Shown: one piece after another, positions 1-12,985 of the stretch
How the letters are laid out: every line of letters begins with the position of its first letter
Position numbering within the stretch: position 1 is the first letter of the stretch
From: Brevipalpus yothersi
Lineage: Eukaryota > Arthropoda > Arachnida > Trombidiformes > Tenuipalpidae
NCBI GenBank assembly: GCA_003956705.1
Contig: QZCP01000448.1
Span: 1 to 35,565 of the forward strand
Reading direction: 5' to 3'
Length of the DNA: 35,565 nt
Made by a program: the position numbers and the translations under genes
Notes under the pieces: model-generated
Databases searched by the model: none
Told to the model about the DNA's origin: nothing
What the model saw: the letters and a program-made list of their open reading frames with translations, nothing else

Positions 1-2637
1 CTTTCTCTTGGAACAGAGAAATCAGAGAAAAAACTTGAATATTTTGCGTAAAAAAAGTGTTAAAAGATGGTTTATTGTACTGTTGATCGGCATACTCACA
101 GCACTCACTGCTTGTGCAATTGTGGTAGCAGTGGACAAACTTTCCTATTTAAAGTATTCATTTATAGCCCAATTGATGAACAATTGTGATGATCGTGGAG
201 AAAGCTGTTATCATACACCTCTGTTAGTATGGCTTGGTTTAAATTCTGTTCTGGTTGCCGTTGGGTGTGTTTTGGTGGCTTATTGGGCTCCAGTGGCTGC
301 TGCATCTGGTATTCCAGTGATAAAATGTTATCTCAATGGAGTGAAAGTACCACAAGTGGTTAGAATTCAAACTTTTATCGCGAAAACTGTTGGAGTCGTC
401 TTCGCAGTTGTCGGTGGTCTTGCCAGTGGCAAGGAAGGCCCGATGATTCATTCTGGTGCCATTATTGCCGCTGGAGTATCTCAAGGAAAAAGTACATCAT
501 TCAATAAAGATACTGGCTTTTTCAATGAATTTCGAGAGGATCGTGAAAAAAGAGACTTTGTTTCTGCTGGTAGGAAACTTTTTTTCTCTCATTTCTTTAT
601 CCTTCTTGCTTACTGATTCCTGAGAAAATTTTTTGCATCTGTATTGTGCAATCAGATGCTAATTCATTTTAAGTTTCAAGTGAATCATGCATGTATGGAA
701 ATAGCTATAGGCCCAACAACGTCACTCTAATAGAATGATAACCTCAATGCCTCAATTTCTACGCATTGTTTCAATTTTATCTCTACAGCTAGACTGCGCT
801 TTTCTCGTTCCAATTGATATTTATTCATTGTAATCTCTTTACATCACATGGGAATCGAAAAATTTTGATTCAATCTCAATCTGATATCACTTTGAACTGG
901 AAACAAATTCCCAGCATTCTTCTCCCAGATTCCTACAGTTGAGCTCGGAATCTTCTCTCTCACTTCCCTTTCACTGAAAATTCAATATGATTTATAGATT
1001 ATTCGAATTTTGTTAACAATTTTCCTTCTCAATTTTCCATTTTAGGGGCTGCCGCTGGTGTTGCAGCCGCTTTTGGGGCACCAGTTGGTGGAGTTCTGTT
1101 CAGTTTGGAAGAAGGAGCATCCTTTTGGAATCAGGCTCTAGTATGGCGAATATTTTTCTGCTCCATGATCTCAACTTTCACTCTCAACATCGTTCTATCA
1201 GCTTATCATCAACATCCATGGCAACTTTCCTACCCTGGATTAATCAATTTTGGCAAATTTGGTGATATCAGTTATCTTCTTCTCGAAGTCCCTATTTACG
1301 CTCTGATGGGAGCACTTGGAGGCATTTTGGGTGCTCTTCATAATTACATCAATCTGAGGTTATCAATTTATCGTATTCGTTACCTTCAAAAGCCTTGGAC
1401 TCGACTGGTGGAAGCTATTCTTATTGCTGCTCTCACAGCCACAATCGGGTACTTTTTGATTCACATCAGTGATGACTGTCAAAAATTTGAAGATGATATT
1501 ATCAAATATCCAGTTCGAGGTCGCTGTCAAGAAGGAGAGTATTCAGTTATGTCTAGTCTATGGTTGAATACTCCAGAGTCAGTTGTACACCAAATGTTTC
1601 ATGGTGATGACAAAATTTGGACTGTAGCCACTTTATCTATTTTCGTTGTTTTCTACTTTCTATTAGCCAGTTGTACATACGGTCTATGTGTTTCTAGTGG
1701 CTTGTTTATACCTTCCCTCTTGATTGGAGGAGCTTGGGGTCGTCTTTGTTTCATGCTAGTGAAGTACATTGCCCCAGATAATAGTGATTGGGCAGATGGG
1801 TGCAAATTTGCTCTCATTGGATCCGCAGCCATGCTAGGTGGTGTGGTTCGGATGACTCTCAGTTTAACTGTGATCATGATTGAAACCACCGGAAATATTA
1901 CTTTCGGCCCACCTCTGATGATCACTCTCATTTTTGCCAAATGGTTTGGTGATTATTTCATGCCAGAAAGTATTTATGAATTGCATATTCGCCTTGCCTC
2001 CGTCCCATTCCTACCATGGGAACCGCCTTCTATGTCTTCTACTGTATATGCATCTGAAATAATGTCTGTTCCTGTTGTCACTCTCAAAGCGGTGGAAAAA
2101 GTTGGAAGGATTATCGAAATTCTCGAAAAAGAGACTCATAATGGTTTTCCTGTAGTCGATATGGACTCATCAGTATATGAATCTTCTCCCAATACACTCG
2201 ATGACTCATCACAAGTTCATTATGGTCGCTTTCGAGGTCTGGTACTTCGATGGCAATTGATAATATTGTTACAGGAAAAATTTTTCGAAGAAAATGCTGA
2301 ATCTACACCCAAAAATTTGAATTTACAAACATTCCGAGCTGCATATCCTCGATATCCTCCTGTCGAAAAAGTCGTAGATCGCATATCTCAAGAAGAGCGT
2401 AACTATCATATTGACCTTAGACCTGTTATGAATCCAAGTGCTTACTCAGTCATCTACTCATCATCATTGAATCGTATTTTCCAACTTTTCCGTGCCCTTG
2501 GCCTTCGACATTTGGTTGTTGTTAATGATCGAAATGAAGTGGTTGGCATTGTCACCAGAAAAGATATAGCTCGTTACAGAGAGCATGTTCATGGAGGAAG
2601 ACTATCCTTGCAAACTTTACAAATTTCTATCAACTAA
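1..2637 (+). CDS. CLCN7: ClC-7-type lysosomal chloride/proton exchanger, left copy (5' end outside window)
   Basis: This gene encodes a 2Cl-/H+ antiporter of late endosomes and lysosomes; in animals ClC-7 works with the beta-subunit OSTM1. Two exons are visible: 2-569 and 1046-2637 (stop TAA). They are separated by a 476-bp GT..AG intron (570-1045, phase 1), and the splice restores the family motif around FVSAG/AAAGVAAAFGAPVGG. About 719 residues are present, against roughly 800 in vertebrates. Visible landmarks are the anion-site ASGIP (bases about 302-316), GKEGPMIHSG with the gating glutamate at 434-436, and FSLEEGASFW with the proton-pathway glutamate at 1111-1113, so it should be an exchanger and not a channel. 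The C-terminus carries two CBS domains (about 2055-2340 and 2420-2590; motifs MSVPVVTL, HNGFPVVD, GLRHLVVV, VGIVTRKD). A possible poly(A) signal AATAAA lies at 2743-2748. It is convergent with Sec61 alpha, 442 bp away. The start codon lies to the left of the window. Confidence 0.96.
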
Positions 2638-3079
2638 TTTTTGTTATGATCTGATTGATCAAAATTTCTAGTGGAAAGTATTTTGTTCATCTGATGCTTG
2701 CTTTTTTACGACAAGAATCTTTTCTCCTAAGAATAGTCGCCAAATAAATAACTTTCTTCTTTTTGAAGAGAAATTTATGGAATTTTTGCATTCCTGAGAT
2801 TTTTCGGGCTTCCGATTGAGTTGATCCTTGGTATTGAGACACATGATTGAATCAATTTAAGTATGATAAATTAAGGATGGAGTTTTGAAAAGCTCAGCAA
2901 AAGTAGATCTTTGAATGGTAAGAATACTGACAGCGGTTGGACTCCACCGGTGTGTCATATAATCATTGGAAAACTCGAATCCAAATGATTGACCAATGAG
3001 TACTCTATTTACAAAAATCACTTTTACAACGATTTGTTGATTATTTTACCAGAGACATGATATCAATCTTGAATATAAA
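2638..3079. other. Convergent intergenic spacer between ClC-7 and Sec61 alpha
   Basis: This 442-bp spacer separates the stop codons of two genes that face each other, and must contain both 3' UTRs. It has an AATAAA at 2743-2748 for the plus-strand gene. No ORF, repeat or RNA gene was recognised. From about 3059 onward the sequence is shared with the duplicate at 33446. Confidence 0.7.
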
Positions 3080-4861
<1,782 letters not shown>

Positions 4862-5665
4862 GATGAATTTAATAAATTATCAAAAATATTTATCCACCAA
4901 AATATAAATACACGAAAGCCCAAAAATAAGGTGTCAACAACAAATATAAAAGGGCAATCTTAACCTACACACTTGACTGATGTCATCATCATCACACACA
5001 CAGTTCAGTAAACAGATTTTTCAAAAGTGAACTCAAAACGCGCCAAACAGACATGCTCTTGGCTTCTATACGAAATTGGATTGAATCGTAATTCGATCAC
5101 AGTTTTTGATTACAATTAAGATTTACAGAGTACACGATTGTGTGCTGGAAAAGTTAGTGGGTGTTGTTGACACTTTCTCAGGCAAAATTGATGGATATAG
5201 GCGATGATGAGTGAAAAGAAAATATGATTAATTTTGAGGATTTCTAGGGACCGAAATTGATTCTAGATTCTTCTTCGATGTGAACTCTTGAAGCCTTTTT
5301 TGATGCTATAATATTTGTGCCCTTCGAAGGTCTATGAGGGCAAATGCCCAAACGGTTGAATGAATGCCTGTATCTGTTTTGGGATCAATAATAGACAGTG
5401 TTAATATTTCGTAACGTTTCATTCCTATTTGAATTATCTAAAGATTTCTAATAGATCAATTTTTCCTGTTTTCTAATCGTTTCTCATCACGATTTGTCAG
5501 AAAACTTCTGAATATAGGCTCCTAGTACGTTACGCAATCTGTAAACTCCAAAAAATGATAATTTTTTTTGAAAGGCAACTTCTCTCAAATGAATCAATGA
5601 AGTTTTTGGATCAGTTGATACAATTATTTAACGGTAATTATTGACCAAATTTTGCCTCATCAAAA
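4862..5665. other. Sec61 alpha upstream region
   Basis: This 804-bp stretch lies between the Sec61 alpha start (minus strand) and the plus-strand receptor-like pseudogene. It should hold the Sec61 promoter and 5' UTR. A TATAAAAGGG sequence at 4945-4954 sits on the plus strand, the wrong orientation for Sec61, and was not assigned. No coding sequence was recognised. Confidence 0.6.
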
Positions 5666-6904
5666 ATGAAAGAATTTTTCAAATTAGGATATATGAAAAA
5701 CAATTTCAATCATATTGATGAAGCTGGACAATTGATCGGCCCATTCGCTAGTATCTTTAAGAAAGCATTCTATTTCGCTATTGATAAATTTAATGTTTCT
5801 TACCATGAACTGGATCCAAAACTTGCCAGGTGTTTGGGCAATGACTGTTCCTACACAATTCGTATGCTGGAGGAAAAGGTTTATTATATTGCTCATTTGC
5901 CCAATTTACCTCAACTTTTTCCCAATATCACTTCTGGTCCATCGTTGATTCCTAAACAATGCTTCATAGGGACCGCACCGGATGTTCATGAAGATTATCA
6001 AAATCACAGTGTTATGAAGTTTCTTGATGACTTTGGTTCTTACCCAATTGGATTATTCATTGTGATTACCATCATGTCAATATACTTATTCACATGTGGA
6101 AATAGTTGGAATTTTTATTCATCAATGTGGGAATCACTGAAAATATTTGTCAGGAATTCCTCTCCAACCCTGGAAGTTATCAATATATTTCTCTGGTTTC
6201 AAGTGGTGATTTTTTTCGCATTCATTAATCTATTTTTGAATTCATCCATTCAAACCAGCATGGTTAAGAGAAGAAATTATTTGCCTGTTGATACTTTTGA
6301 TGAACTCTTCAATCGAAATCTCTCCGTAATGTTTGATGGTTTCGATTGTGACTGGTGAGATTGATACCACAAGATAAAAAAAGAAATAGACTTCTCGGTG
6401 AATCAGTATCTTTGTATGAAAAATCTGATTCCATCGGAATAGACAAGAACATTATGAAATTGAAATCAAAATTCTGCATAGTTACCAAGAAGGAAGAATT
6501 GAGTATGCTTCTCTAACTCGAATGCTCCTCAATTGGGCGAAAATTTATGCCCCGAAAAGATGTGTTTCTATCATCCAAATCTGTACTCACATCAGCTGGA
6601 TCCACATATTTATCCAAGAATACTCCAGCCAGTGTTTTGAAAACTTTTACCAGAATGGTCTATAGTTCGTTTGAGATGAGACTACTTTTTGAATCTACAT
6701 CTCCGAAATTAGCTCAAATATTAGTTAGTCAAACTGATGTCAAATGCAAATGAGGAGGCATCTGATGAACGAGCATTGTTTTCATTACTCAATGTAACAT
6801 TTTTCTCAGATTTATTCTACCTCTATTCACTTTTATTGTTGATATCTCTCTTCATATTTTTTCTTGAAGCTTTCAGATCAGTAATTGATTCAATCAGGAT
6901 ATGA
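5666..6904 (+). pseudogene. Divergent ionotropic-receptor-like gene, frameshifted
   Basis: The open frame 5666-6358 (230 aa) holds a ligand-lobe-like segment, a first membrane helix (about residues 126-145, SYPIGLFIVITIMSIYLF), a pore-like segment with SMWESLKIF, a second helix (INIFLWFQVVIFFAFINLF), and then VDTFDELF, where glutamate-receptor-family proteins usually read PIDSxxxL. Coding-looking sequence then continues in other frames: about 6355-6519, then about 6520-6640 (CFYHPNLYSHQLDPHIYPR), then about 6640-6738 (TRMVYSSFEMRLLFES), and finally 6737-6904, where a hydrophobic helix (LYSLLLLISLFIFFLEAFRS) ends at TGA. That order (lobe, TM1, pore, TM2, second lobe, TM3, short tail) is the iGluR/IR plan, and it parallels the intact ORF at 31485-32744. 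At least three frame changes make it a probable pseudogene. A GTGAGA at 6355 could be a splice donor, but I found no convincing acceptor. The receptor assignment is inference from topology. Confidence 0.5.
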
Positions 6905-8244
6905 GTATAGAATTTTTATTCATTTCTATGTCTCTATCTCTGAAATTTGAGTTTTCCTGTTTTGGACGATTCACTAAACATTCACAATTAAAATTTTAAG
7001 GTGCCTCATAAGAGTGTCACAGCAAACCACAGTCTGAGACAAATTTCTGACAAGAAATATAAACGGTTCATGAAGGTATCAATGTGTTTCTTTGGACTAC
7101 CTTGAGGAATCGAATCGAACTGCTTTTAATGTATTTTTTATGCATTTTATGAGAGGAGCCGACAAATTTTGCCAACTGAGTTCAGGACACAGAATGCTTT
7201 TCGACATAAAAAACATATTCTGATCATTTATCTTAATCATACCACTTGTAAGATGCTCTTTTGAATAATCTTATAAAATTAATCAATTGACTTCGCATGT
7301 CCGGTCCAACAAACTTAATGGTTCCTCTTAGAGAGTATTAGGTAAGAAGAAGAAATTTTTTCACAACTTTCAACCAGAGAACGTCCATATTATTACTTAT
7401 CATGCCTGTTTGATAACTAACTTCATAGAAACTGATATGGAATATGCTGGGAGACTGCATTTTTTATTCAAAAATTCAATTTTTGACTTTAAGGAGAATT
7501 CTTGTGCCAGTTCACTCAGTAAGCTGAAAATTGTGCCTTAATGATGCTTAGCAATAAGCAACGGAAGCTGAGGCTCTGATAACAATTCATCTATATACAC
7601 TGAGGCATTCTGGTTATCAGAAGTCATTTATCAATGCAGTTAAGTCTAGACGTGAGGATGACTATGGAGGAATTTTTTACCTGGCCTATGGTGGGGATGA
7701 TTCGAGGCCATAGAAAGCGGCTAACTTGATTCCAAATAACCCAAAACATGGAGTATATATCAAACGTATATCGAACTCTAGTAGAGTCAGTGAACACTTA
7801 TGGAAGATTTTCCATCTTCTCAGAGCTAGAAAAACAGAATCAATTTCGCAATTGTTGGGATGTTAGTGTTCTATTAATATTTGATGAGAGAGCAATTGAT
7901 CGAAAAAAGTAAAGAAAAAAAAGATGAAAAATCATTTTCCACATTCTTTCACCAATCGATAAATAATCTGGTGATTAAAATTTTTATTTGATCATTTGAA
8001 AAAAGCACACAATTACAGTTTTTCAGTATTTCCAGTGTGTTCATTGGCCATGATTTTAGAGATGGGTAAACGTTTCAAGATGAGTAAATGATATTTCTCT
8101 AACAGTTTTCATGAAGATAGCAAAAGCTTACACTAGCAATTTTCAGATATTTTTTCAGTGATATAAGAATGTGAGGAAACTGACTCTTAAGAAGCTCATG
8201 ATAATTCCATTCCTCAACCCTTTTGGAAATTATTTGGGTAAAAT
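6905..8244. other. Gene-free stretch
   Basis: This is about 1.3 kb of AT-rich sequence between the receptor-like pseudogene and the NPC1-like gene. I see no ORF with family resemblance, no tandem repeat and no clear terminal inverted repeat. The first part presumably includes the former 3' UTR of the pseudogene. Confidence 0.5.
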
Positions 8245-9165
8245 TTATGAATATAATTTCTTAGCCGGGCAATACTTTCTACGACGACTATAAAAATCAT
8301 CAAGTTCACTGGGCTGCGTTGGGCTAGGAGTTGTAAGCTCCTGGTCAAGATGATCATTCTGAGATTGTTCAGTGGTTGATATCTGAGTGCTTGATTCATC
8401 ATGATTCTCCTGACATTTATCTGAACCATATCCTTCTTCTTGAACATTTCCATCGTGAATGCAAACTGGACGAGTTGTTGTCTCTTGGGCACTTTGACTT
8501 GTAGAAAAGGTACTCGATTCGATGATATCGTATTTAGCATCACGAAACCAAAAGGATTCCACATGATCAAGGCGAATGTATACTCTTGGGTTGCATGAAG
8601 AAGAAGAATCTTTGGCCGACCATAGAGAGTAACCTTTCTTTTCATGTAGATCATCGAAACTTTGATCAAACGTGGCAGACTGTGAATAATCAATCCATAG
8701 ACACATCATGCACGACATGGAAGTCCATTCAGTTTTATTTCCAATGGTGTTGGTGAATTTGACCAAAATTAACTGTTGTGGAGAGCATAGTAGCTGATAG
8801 AAAAGTTTTCTAAACTTTGTCCAGCATCCGAAACGTGAGATATGGTATTTGAATTTCACAAGAAATTTTCGCAAGTTGTGAACCATTTCATCCGAGCAAC
8901 ACTTGTTCGTACCAATACCATTTTCCCCATCTTTTGACAAGAATGTCGATGGACTTGTTGCGAGCAATATTTTGAATTCCAGAGATCTTGAGAGATTTGA
9001 GGGATAAAATCCCTGGTCAGTGGAACATTTTCCGTGTAGCTCAAATTCTTCCAATCCAAGACACCGAACTTTCATAACACAATCGTCGATATCTCCATAC
9101 AGTCGAGTGGTTACATTTGTGGTTAAACATGAAAAGAGGAAGATCAAAACGTAGTGATTGAGCAT
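8245..9165 (-). CDS. Secreted protein with a stand-alone NPC1 N-terminal (sterol-binding)-like domain
   Basis: A single-exon ORF of 306 aa. Residues 1-20 form a signal peptide (MLNHYVLIFLFSCLTTNVTT). The rest matches the order of landmarks in the luminal N-terminal domain of NPC1, which binds cholesterol in lysosomes: spaced cysteines DDCVMKVRC (28-35), a CC pair (89-90) followed by an amphipathic stretch, YHISRFGCW (107-115), a TCSPxQS-like LCSPQQL (126-132), then AKDSSSSCN (184-192), where NPC1 has a GKDxxxCN motif. Several cysteines of the NPC1 pattern are replaced, for example LFCELTCSP-type becomes LFYQLLCSP. Residues about 215-285 are Ser/Thr/Gln/Glu-rich low complexity, likely O-glycosylated, and the tail is basic (YSRRRKYCPAKKLYS). 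NPC1 itself has about 1,280 aa and 13 membrane helices; none follows here. Sterol binding is inferred from resemblance only. Confidence 0.65.
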   Translation of the reverse strand: MLNHYVLIFLFSCLTTNVTTRLYGDIDDCVMKVRCLGLEEFELHGKCSTDQGFYPSNLSRSLEFKILLATSPSTFLSKDGENGIGTNKCCSDEMVHNLRKFLVKFKYHISRFGCWTKFRKLFYQLLCSPQQLILVKFTNTIGNKTEWTSMSCMMCLWIDYSQSATFDQSFDDLHEKKGYSLWSAKDSSSSCNPRVYIRLDHVESFWFRDAKYDIIESSTFSTSQSAQETTTRPVCIHDGNVQEEGYGSDKCQENHDESSTQISTTEQSQNDHLDQELTTPSPTQPSELDDFYSRRRKYCPAKKLYS

Positions 9166-10115
9166 GATGCTGGTTAACTCTCAATCAACAAGTCAAATGA
9201 AACTTATTCAAGTATGAAAAATTGTTCACTTGGAATCAAATCAAAATGAAGACTGTCAATATGTCTCTGATGTTGAAAATTGACCCTTTTATACTGGAGA
9301 GAACAAGGATGAGGGAGATGTTGGAACGTCCGAAAACTTTTTCTTTGAGCATCTCAGATCAATTTCAAGTCAATTGCACAACGGAAACTACATCACTTGA
9401 AATCTTGTTTCTTCCAAGAAAAACTTTATAACAAAATCATCATAGCATTGCTACTTGTTGCTACTATTCTCCATAAAAAGAGTCCATCATTTATATTAAC
9501 CAATTTTGAGCTTTTCTTTGTTTCAAGAGAAAAGATGAGTAAACTAGCAATTTTTTTTCTCTCTCGTAGAGGTGAGATTTTCAATATGAACGAGCTGATT
9601 GCTCGATTTTATTGATTTCCTCTTCTCGTGTAATTTTAAGCTTATCAGTCTGAGTAGGATCCGAAAGTGAGTATTTCTCAGCATCATCACAGTTCTATCA
9701 GAACCTAGACTGATACTACAGTCTCTCCAGATTGTAGTTCTTTTTTTTTATTTACTTTTTTAGAGATTGGGTTAACACTGTTTATTCTGTATTTGAGATC
9801 ATGAATGATAACAATATGGTGTATGGGTTGTTTGGCTGGCCCATCAATTGATTGTAGTTCTAAGGCAGATTGTTGTCACAACAAGCTCTCAATCTTGTGC
9901 TTAGGGAAGGAAGGAGAGATCATAACAATCATCTCTACAATTTTGTCCACCAAAACTCAAATCATCACAAACTGCTGTGTCTAACATGATGATGCTGAAA
10001 AAAATTACACTTCCAAAGTGTTTCCTACACACACTCACTCATATATTCTTTCTCATTTCATTGCGAAAATATTTTTTTTGTTGGTTCATATCAAATGATT
10101 ATATTTTAGAGATGA
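9166..10115. other. Upstream region of the NPC1-like gene, no gene seen
   Basis: About 950 bp with only short open frames of ordinary composition (9222-9431 and 9397-9615 on the plus strand), with no family resemblance and no partner exon. It should contain the promoter of the minus-strand gene. No repeat structure was recognised before the MITE. Confidence 0.45.
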
Positions 10116-10614
10116 ACCAAGGGGGCGGAAAGTAATGTGACGGACATGGAAATTCGAAAAAAAAATGATCATGAGAACGAATGAACTTGGATTGAGATGA
10201 ATAAGATTAAATAACAATTGAAGTTGTACACAAAAAAAATTTCATCAGAAAATTCTATGTACATGTAGAATTTCTATGTAGAATAGAAATAAACTAGAAA
10301 TTTCAGTCGCAATAGAATTTATGGTTTTTGAAACCTAGATTTTCGAAATTCTAGGAATTTTCGATAGTTATTCCATGTATCGACAAAAAATTGAGGTGAG
10401 ACAAAGTATCGGCCATGACAATCGTTAAACTAAAGAAAAAAGGGGTAAAAATCACAAGATAAATGATGAAATCGGAAAAGGTATTTCGAATTTTTTTCTT
10501 GATCAACTTCATTCATTGCTCGACCTCAATTGTTATGATTAGAATTGATTCTCTCACATAATCATTTTTTTCTAATTGCTCAAACTCCGTCACATTACTT
10601 TTCGCCGCCTTGGT
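10116..10614. mobile_element. Non-coding MITE with 29-bp terminal inverted repeats, Tc1/mariner type
   Basis: The left end 10116-10144 (begins ACCAAGGGGGCGGAAAG) and the right end 10586-10614 (ends CGCCGCCTTGGT) are inverted copies with two mismatches in 29 positions. They share an AAAGTAATGTGACGGA core. Weaker inverted similarity continues inward for about 40-50 bp. The 499-bp interior has no meaningful ORF. The outer dinucleotide is TA on the right (10614-10615) and AA on the left (10115-10116), compatible with a decayed TA target duplication, which is the Tc1/mariner signature. It is probably a non-autonomous element mobilised in trans. Confidence 0.8.
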
Positions 10615-10685
10615 AGAATAGAAATATAGAAAGATAGTTTGCTGTCAAGATGTGTATGGTGCTGGAAAAATTTTTTTTAACCATT

Positions 10686-10998
10686 CAAAACTTGGTAACA
10701 TGTGATGAAGAGAATATCACAACTATCACAATCAATTATCGAGATCATTTCCAAGCTTGTTTATCATCAAAAATCGAGCGGAATGATCATGATTAGAAAA
10801 AGTCTACAAAGTTTCTAGATTTTCAGAATTGAAAAGGACACAATTCTCTGTACAGCAAAAAATTTTGAAATGAATCAAAAAATTTAGCTGTTTGGGAGCT
10901 TGTACACACTAATTAATAATTTTTCCTTCTCTTTTGAGAACTTTGATGAGATGGAAACTTATCGCATCAACTAGATTTTTCAAAACATCTATTTTTTG
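10686..10998 (+). mobile_element. Internally deleted copy of a Tc1-like element (5' end)
   Basis: 10686-10850 closely matches 17091-17255 (starts AACTTGGTAACATGTGATG; about 90% by eye). 10915-10998 matches 17826-17910, including AACTAGATTTTTCAAAACATC. In the copy at 17 kb these two blocks are separated by about 570 bp that encode the DNA-binding part of a transposase; here only about 65 bp separate them. The common left boundary at 10686/17091 marks a probable element terminus. Confidence 0.65.
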
Positions 10999-11451
10999 TA
11001 GGTACATTGTACATTGTAGGGCTTGAATTACTCAGAACTCTTGTTGACGTCACCCTCTCTCATTCTCTTTTTAATCTTTTTAATCGATAAACTTCACGCT
11101 TTATCATTGAGTTTTGTTTGTTTTTGATAATTTTGGAACTCTCTTTTTCTGGGCTTATCATAGTCGTTTTCCGCCATGTATCAGGTTGTCTGGTAAGTTC
11201 GTGCATTTGGTGTCTCAAAGTGAAGATAGAACTTTCTTTCTCGAATTTTTGGAACATTCTGCAGTTTAGAAATATATGATAGAAAATTCCAGTTTCCAAG
11301 CTCAAAAATTGTCCATTTAGAACTTTTTTCGTCATATTTGGAAAAAATAATGCCTTTTTGGTTCTAAATGGTCTAACTTTTTGGAAAACGATTTTTTTCA
11401 TGCGATGTTGGTGAAATTATACATGGTGTGTGAGTTATGTTCAAGGTGTGC

Positions 11452-11487
<36 letters not shown>

Positions 11488-11927
11488 CTAGAATGACTTA
11501 CCAAGTTGATCACTAATTTGTTAACAATTAAAATCAAGTGTCCACAGTTCAATAATTTTGTTTCGTATTTGAATTGATGAACACCTTATCTTGAAGCCAT
11601 AATGCACTCAATCCAAATAACATCATCTCGTATCATTTCATGTGCTTCCTTTTCGATTCTTTTTCTGATGAATTTTCACCTTATCACAGTGTGATAATTT
11701 TCTACGAAATTCTATTCTGAAGTTGCGTGTTTAAACCTTCCCGATGAAACCAGAAGAGGATTTGGTACAGCCGTTTACAGTGAGATTGACATAAACATAC
11801 TCAGTCGAAAGATGAGAATTATCATGAGCTCACTAAAAACTAGTCAAACACGACAATTTAGGAAGAGAATAGATACGGAAAAGAATAAGATCAGATCAAT
11901 TCAAATCAGATCTCTCATTGATTGCCA
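10999..11927. other. Spacer with a (GA)n tract and an inverted dispersed module
   Basis: No gene was recognised. A (GA)n run lies at about 11455-11485. Immediately before it, 11420-11454 (GTGTGAGTTATGTTCAAGG then TGTGCATGAGAG) is the inverted counterpart of 18584-18620, which follows the (CT)n tract there. An ORF of 113 aa on the minus strand (11060-11401) resembles nothing I know. Confidence 0.5.
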
Positions 11928-11988
11928 AGAAAGAGAAAGAGAAAGAGAAAGAGAAAGAGAAAGAGAAAGAGAAAGAGAAAGAGAAAGA
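11928..11988. repeat. (GAAAGA)n microsatellite
   Basis: About ten units of the hexamer AGAAAG lie directly against the 3' end of the Tc1 pseudogene. A longer tract of the same hexamer occurs at 29519-29652. Confidence 0.95.
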
Positions 11989-11991
11989 AAT

Positions 11992-12985
11992 TTATTCAAT
12001 GAACCAGTATCGAGTTTGCGATCCATCATTGTTTAAGCAAAGCCCGAGACGATTCTCCATTGAATCATACAAATTAGTTAATGACTGAATATTTCGACCA
12101 ACAGTGAACCCTCTTGTTTGAATTTGGTCAAAAAGTTCATCAGCACTATTAGCCTTTGGAAAAAACTTGAGACCATATTTAACTATTGCCCATACATTTT
12201 CTGTTGGGTTGAGATCAGGAGAATAGGCTGGATGGTCTAAAAATTCACATCTCATATTCAAATGCGAACATTCTGTTGTCATGCGAAATGTGTGTATCGG
12301 ACAATTATCTTGAACGAAAAAAAATCATCATGAGGAAATCTTAAGTGCAGAGACGGAAGACATGAACCCAAAACCTCACAATACTGCACCGAATTCATTC
12401 TCTCATCAATTCTAATCAACGGACCCAATCCATATCTAGTCAGCATACCGAAAATCGACACAGAAACTCTACCTAAGAAATCGGTGAAATTGACGTATTC
12501 ATCATCAAAACGACAACCTTGTGGTCTTTTAACCCTTTTCGGTCCAAGGTGTACAAAAACGACTCTCGTCTACGAAAACAACTTAGGATGGAAAACTGAG
12601 CATCATTTGCGAATGTCTGATTCGATTTGCTTTTCTCTGTTCTGTTAGCATATTTTTTTAGCTGCAATTCTCAAGCGAAAGCCATTCTTCATCAAACGTC
12701 TGCGAACTGTTTGATAGCCGATCCCAAGCTCGTCTGAAATATCTTGATAACTTATTCCTGGATTTTCAATTGCCATCAGAACAATTCTAAGATCTTCATC
12801 TTGATCAGTACTTGCACTAGCTCCACAATTATTATACCATGTCTCTATGCTTCCAAATTCAGTGCATCTTTGAGAATGAAAAAAAAAAGTTGGAAAAAGT
12901 TTAGAATCGAACCGAAAACAAACCTCTTCAGCTAGCGTGCAACAGCTGATAGTTGATGCTCCAGCAATTTCAATCTGAGTAAACC
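11992..12985 (-). pseudogene. Tc1-type transposase, near full length, frameshifted
   Basis: Minus-strand reading gives, in order: a first helix-turn-helix remnant (TQIEIAGAST, about 12980-12930), a second one (SYQDISDELGIGYQTVRRRL, about 12760-12700), the catalytic-core opening near FVHLGPKRVKRPQG (about 12545), GRVSVSIFGMLTRYGLGPLI (about 12470-12415), QDNCPIHTFRM around 12300 (second catalytic D), and AYSPDLNPTENVWAIVKYG (about 12230-12175, catalytic E), ending YWFIE-stop at 11992. At least three frame breaks are needed, one in a run of eight A at about 12317-12324 (plus strand). Members of this family cut and paste at TA sites using a DDE triad. This copy cannot make an active enzyme. No terminal repeats were identified; the 3' side abuts the (GAAAGA)n tract. 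Confidence 0.88.

Noticed and set aside
239..484. 81-aa minus-strand open frame within the ClC-7 exon, repeated at 35168-35413
   Set aside because: It is antisense to a well-supported coding exon and is duplicated only because the exon is.
1653..1940. 95-aa minus-strand frame in ClC-7 exon 2
   Set aside because: Antisense shadow of membrane-helix coding sequence.
4945..4954. TATAAAAGGG as a core promoter
   Set aside because: It is on the plus strand, while the adjacent gene is on the minus strand; the next plus-strand coding sequence starts about 700 bp away and is a pseudogene. Probably chance in AT-rich DNA.
8214..8693. 159-aa minus-strand frame overlapping the NPC1-like gene
   Set aside because: It is in another frame of the same strand, lacks a signal peptide and shows none of the domain landmarks found in the 306-aa frame.
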